DNA of 16,241 bases. It comes from DAOTUL01 sp034437435. GTDB lineage: Bacteria; Chloroflexota; Anaerolineae; Aggregatilineales; Phototrophicaceae. Location: NCBI GenBank assembly GCA_964417785.1, contig CAYQJO010000086.1, forward strand, positions 1 to 16,241. The letters are read 5' to 3'. The notes under the pieces were generated by a model. It searched no databases and had not been told where the DNA came from. It saw only the letters and a list, made by a program, of their open reading frames with translations. This document shows positions 13,631 to 16,241 of the stretch, one piece after another. The first letter of the stretch is position 1. The number at the start of each line of letters is the position of its first letter. Position numbers and translations under genes: made by a program.

Positions 13631-14814
13631 GCCATCATCGCCGCGTTTTCGATTAACCCGTGACGCACCAGGAAGCGCTCGATGCGTTCCAGCGCGATCT
13701 GGATGTTCTCGGTGCTGGCGGTGTAGCTGGCACGGATAAAGCCGCGACCGCTCTCACCGAAGGCACTGCCGGGGATGACGGCGACACGCTCCTCCCGCAG
13801 CAGGGCCTCGCAGAAGTCTTCATCGGTCATGCCGGTGATGGTAATGCTGGGGAAGGTGTAGAACGCGCCGGTCGGCTCGAAGCAGGTCATGCCCAGGCGG
13901 TTGAACCCGTCCACGATCATGCGCCGCCGACGGTCGTAATCCTCGCGCATGTGGACGACATCATCGTCGCCGTGCAGGAGTGCTTCCAGCGCCGCCGCCT
14001 GTCCCACCGTCGGTGCGGACATAATCAGGTATTGGTGCAGCTTGCGCATCCCGTCCATGATGGCCTGCGGTGCCGTCGCATAGCCGATGCGCCAGCCGGT
14101 CATGGCGAACGACTTGCTCACGCCGCTCAGGAGGATGGTGCGCTCGTACATGCCCGGCAGTGAGGCGAAGTTGATATGCTCCACATCATAAACCAGCCGC
14201 TCGTAAATCTCGTCGGAGACGACCACCAGATCGTGTTTTTCGGCCACACGGGCGATTTCCAGCATACGTTCTCGCGAGAGCGTGGCTCCGGTGGGGTTGT
14301 TGGGATAGCTGATGAGGATGGCTTTGGTGCGCGATGAAATGGCAGCTTCCAGGTCAGCGCCGGTGACCTGGAAATTGTTTTCGGCTCGCGTCTGGACCAT
14401 GACCGGGATTCCGCCAGCCATCTCGACCGACGCCGGATTGGCGACAAAACACGGTTCGACCACCAGCACCTCATCACCGGGATCGAGGATGGTCTTCATC
14501 GCCAGCCACAGCGCTTCGCTGACGCCGACCGTCACCAGGACCTGACTTTCCGGCACGTAGTGGATGCCGTAGAGCCGTTCGATATATGCGCTGATCGCCG
14601 CTCGAAGTTCCAGCGTACCTGAGTTGGAGGTATATCCGGTCTTGCCCGCGTTCAGGGAGGCGATACCCTGGTCAATGATGTGTTGCGGGGTGGTGAAATC
14701 CGGTTCACCGATGCCCAGAGTCACCACATCGTCCATGGTCGCAGCGATGTCAAAATAGCGACGGATGCCGGACGGGCGCAGGTTGTGGGTACTTCTTGAG
14801 ACGAAATTGCGCAT
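13627..14814 (-). CDS. PLP-dependent aminotransferase, class I/II (AspC-like)
   Basis: The ATG at 14814 gives 395 residues, the normal length. An upstream in-frame ATG at 14853 lies in the -10 box and would add 13 odd residues, so it is rejected. AGGGA precedes 14814 by about 9 bases. The fold-type I signature is complete (numbering from 14814): GIGEPDF near the N-terminus, YPNNPTG with N173, SDEIYERL with D201 (pairs with the PLP nitrogen) and Y204, the Schiff-base lysine K234 in SGVSKSFAMTGWRIGY, R242, and a C-terminal arginine in FIRASY for the substrate carboxylate. The opening RSTHNLRPSGIRRYFDIAA is typical of the aspartate/aromatic aminotransferase subgroup. It transfers an amino group between an amino acid and a 2-oxo acid. 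The exact substrate cannot be read from sequence, and no amino-acid pathway genes are adjacent. Confidence 0.93.
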   Translation of the reverse strand: MRNFVSRSTHNLRPSGIRRYFDIAATMDDVVTLGIGEPDFTTPQHIIDQGIASLNAGKTGYTSNSGTLELRAAISAYIERLYGIHYVPESQVLVTVGVSEALWLAMKTILDPGDEVLVVEPCFVANPASVEMAGGIPVMVQTRAENNFQVTGADLEAAISSRTKAILISYPNNPTGATLSRERMLEIARVAEKHDLVVVSDEIYERLVYDVEHINFASLPGMYERTILLSGVSKSFAMTGWRIGYATAPQAIMDGMRKLHQYLIMSAPTVGQAAALEALLHGDDDVVHMREDYDRRRRMIVDGFNRLGMTCFEPTGAFYTFPSITITGMTDEDFCEALLREERVAVIPGSAFGESGRGFIRASYTASTENIQIALERIERFLVRHGLIENAAMMA

Positions 14815-14852
14815 AATGATTATCCCTGCTGTTTGAATAAGAACACGATCCA

Positions 14853-14861
14853 TTTATATCA
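14853..14861 (-). promoter_or_regulatory. Extended -10 promoter for the aminotransferase gene
   Basis: The minus strand reads TGATATAAA, that is TG-n-TATAAA. Transcription would begin near 14846 and leave a leader of about 32 bases before the ATG at 14814. This supports 14814 as the true start. Confidence 0.45.
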
Positions 14862-14900
14862 TGTTTTGTCCTGACAACCATCCGCCAGCACATTTCAAAA

Positions 14901-14909
14901 TGCTATAAT
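14901..14909 (+). promoter_or_regulatory. Extended -10 promoter for the DUF5996 gene
   Basis: TGCTATAAT is a perfect TG-n-TATAAT extended -10 element. Transcription would start near 14916, about 28 bases before the ATG at 14944. No -35 box is needed for this promoter class and none is evident. Confidence 0.55.
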
Positions 14910-14943
14910 GTTCTCGTACAGTCTGTAGGAAAAAGGTCCAGAC

Positions 14944-15720
14944 ATGCGATTCCCACAACTTGAGGACTGGGTACCGACCTGTAACAGTCTGCATAGGGCG
15001 GCCCAGGTATTGGGTAGTATCTCTAAAACCCTGCTGCCGCGCCAACCGAATGCGCTGCATCTCAGCCTGGAGGTGGTCCCCCAGGGCATAGCGACCCGGA
15101 AGCTGCCGGACAGCAGCCGGATCGTGTTGAATTTTGTCGATAGAGCCGTTGACTATCATCATAAGGATGGGGCAATCGGTCGGGTGATGTTGAACGACAC
15201 GACCCCGTATATGCTCATGGTGGGGCTGGTGAGCGAGATGGCAACGGTCCCAGAACTGACCGGCCTGCTCGATTCCAGTCAGGAGAACAACCAGCCGTTA
15301 TCCGTGAATCTGGATCAGGCCGCGAACTTTGCCCGCGTACTCAATGCCATTCACGATGTTTTTATGGATTTTCGCAGCACCATCTCCGAAGGTGCGATGA
15401 CGCCGTTAGTGGTTTGGCCGCATCATTTCGACCTCTCGTTCCTCTGGTTTCCCGGCGGCAGTCCTGATGAGGAATCGCAGCCCCATATGAATTTTGGCTT
15501 CGCGCCGCTGGGTGATGAACCCTATGTTTATGTCTATGGCTGGCCGATGCCAGATGACTTCAAGGATATTGCGCTGCCAGCGCGCGTCCATTGGAATATC
15601 GCCGGTTGGGTGGGCGCGGTGCTGCCTTACTCTGCTTTAGTCCAGACAGATGATCCAGAAGGGCAGATCAGCACCATGCTGCGAACACTCCATCAGGATA
15701 TTGGGGGGCGTCTACGATGA
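14944..15720 (+). CDS. DUF5996 family protein
   Basis: AAGG lies 7 bases before the ATG. The 258-residue protein matches the DUF5996 pattern as I remember it: an N-terminal PQLEDWVPTCNSLHRAAQVLG helix, then P-x-x-x-x-LHLSLEVVPQGIATRKLP, then a strand with a V-x-x-HHKDG turn, then the FARVLNAIHDVFMDFRSTI helix, and finally the WPHHFDLSFLWFPG signature (about 158-171). In relatives this last block usually follows SPVHFFWGSFDL or a similar string, and here SEGAMTPLVVWPHHFDL takes that place. No signal, membrane segment or catalytic motif with a proven role is visible, and the function of the family is unknown. The stop overlaps the start of the next gene by 4 bases, so the two products may work together. 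Confidence 0.7.
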   Translation: MRFPQLEDWVPTCNSLHRAAQVLGSISKTLLPRQPNALHLSLEVVPQGIATRKLPDSSRIVLNFVDRAVDYHHKDGAIGRVMLNDTTPYMLMVGLVSEMATVPELTGLLDSSQENNQPLSVNLDQAANFARVLNAIHDVFMDFRSTISEGAMTPLVVWPHHFDLSFLWFPGGSPDEESQPHMNFGFAPLGDEPYVYVYGWPMPDDFKDIALPARVHWNIAGWVGAVLPYSALVQTDDPEGQISTMLRTLHQDIGGRLR

Positions 15721-16190
15721 ACGATCTTGGTAGTGTGGTGCTGGCTTTTTGCGGAATCGGCGTGGTGTGTGGCGGTGCGGTCGGTTTGCTGCTGTTTCTG
15801 GTGGCCCGCTTCACTGGCGGATCGCTGATTATATCGGCGATAGCGACGGTAGGTAATCTGTTCTGGAAAAATGACGATGTTGACGAGGGCTATAAACTGG
15901 AAGAACGGGCTGAGCGGCGACCGGGTGTGCGTACACGCCTGCAAGACAAGCGTCAGGCGATGGACCTGGACTTTGAATCTGCTGTGGCTCGCCACCAGTC
16001 CGGTGATCCGAATGAACCGCCGCCGCCGGATACCGATCCGCCAGCGACACCTTCTCTGAGAGACAGCCCAGAACCGCCGCCGTTGGGCAACCGCACGCCG
16101 CGCCGGGATCGCCGCCGCCAGGAGTTCCACGAGGACGAGATTTTTGGCGGCATGCTCGATGACGAAGGCGACGGCTATCCAGACTATTAA
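15717..16190 (+). CDS. Small membrane protein with a Pro-rich acidic/basic tail, unknown function
   Basis: The gene starts in the ATGA that ends the DUF5996 gene, a sign of translational coupling. The 157-residue product has a strongly hydrophobic N-terminus (about 7-30, VVLAFCGIGVVCGGAVGLLLFLV) and possibly a second membrane pass (about 36-50, LIISAIATVGNLFW). A charged soluble tail follows: an EERAERRPGVRTRLQDKRQ helix, a Pro-rich stretch (about 100-122), an Arg cluster (about 127-134) and a very acidic end (DEIFGGMLDDEGDGYPDY). Codon use looks like that of the neighbours. I recognise no family. It may anchor or recruit the DUF5996 protein at the membrane. Confidence 0.7.
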   Translation: MNDLGSVVLAFCGIGVVCGGAVGLLLFLVARFTGGSLIISAIATVGNLFWKNDDVDEGYKLEERAERRPGVRTRLQDKRQAMDLDFESAVARHQSGDPNEPPPPDTDPPATPSLRDSPEPPPLGNRTPRRDRRRQEFHEDEIFGGMLDDEGDGYPDY

Positions 16191-16241
16191 CTAACGCGCA
16201 TACGCTCGGAATGGGTTGTCGTGTGTCAGGTGCTTGATGGT
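16191..16241 (-). CDS. Possible C-terminal tail of a protein entering from the right edge
   Basis: On the minus strand the last 51 bases read through 16 sense codons (TIKHLTHDNPFRAYAR) and then TAG at 16191-16193. Sixteen codons are too few to prove a gene. The composition looks protein-like, and other plus-strand genes in this window end against minus-strand genes in the same close way. A second minus-strand frame is also open here, so this call is weak. Confidence 0.22.
   Translation of the reverse strand, partial: TIKHLTHDNPFRAYAR

Noticed and set aside
14815..14853. N-terminal extension of the aminotransferase
   Set aside because: The ATG at 14853 coincides with an extended -10 box, and family members begin near the inner Met at 14814.

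Overview
The window is a gene-dense bacterial chromosome segment of moderately high GC. There is no tRNA, rRNA, CRISPR array, insertion sequence or phage gene, and no gene-free gap longer than about 135 bases. The mix of genes suggests a Chloroflexota (Anaerolineae-like) bacterium: PA14/SH3 secreted proteins, an LppX-like secreted protein, a lone Uma2 protein, a small GTPase with a partner, an SGNH hydrolase with a membrane anchor, and a DUF5996 protein. This assignment is an impression from gene content and is not proven here.

Layout from left to right. (1) 44-2886, plus strand: a secreted protein with three PA14-like and two SH3 domains, then a secreted LppX/LolA-like protein. (2) 2849-3592, minus: type I methionine aminopeptidase. 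(3) 3720-6026, plus: an unusually short protoporphyrinogen-oxidase-like flavoprotein, then a membrane-anchored LysM plus M23 peptidoglycan hydrolase behind a perfect 14-bp inverted repeat. (4) 6100-7230, plus: a J-domain-like protein that lacks HPD and carries a DUF4177 domain, then a Uma2 nuclease-fold protein, each with its own recognisable promoter. (5) 7219-8555, minus: a two-gene operon of a Ras/Arf-like GTPase and a protein resembling the N-terminal domain of GTPase-associated protein 1. (6) 8690-11242, plus: a large secreted subtilase with two Calx-beta domains. (7) 11223-11984, minus: a TPR protein. (8) 12059-13630, plus: a membrane-anchored SGNH hydrolase. (9) 13627-14814, minus: a PLP aminotransferase. 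(10) 14944-16190, plus: a DUF5996 protein overlapping a small membrane protein. A possible protein tail enters from the right edge on the minus strand.

The genes do not form one pathway. Much of the window serves the cell surface: secreted binding proteins, a cell-wall hydrolase, a subtilase and an SGNH esterase or acyltransferase. Three secreted proteins share a predicted signal-peptidase site that leaves an N-terminal Gln. Four converging gene pairs overlap at their 3' ends, and many promoters show a good -10 box. The most unusual items are the GTPase/GAP1-like pair, the J-DUF4177 fusion without HPD, and the mini flavoprotein with operator-like palindromes upstream.
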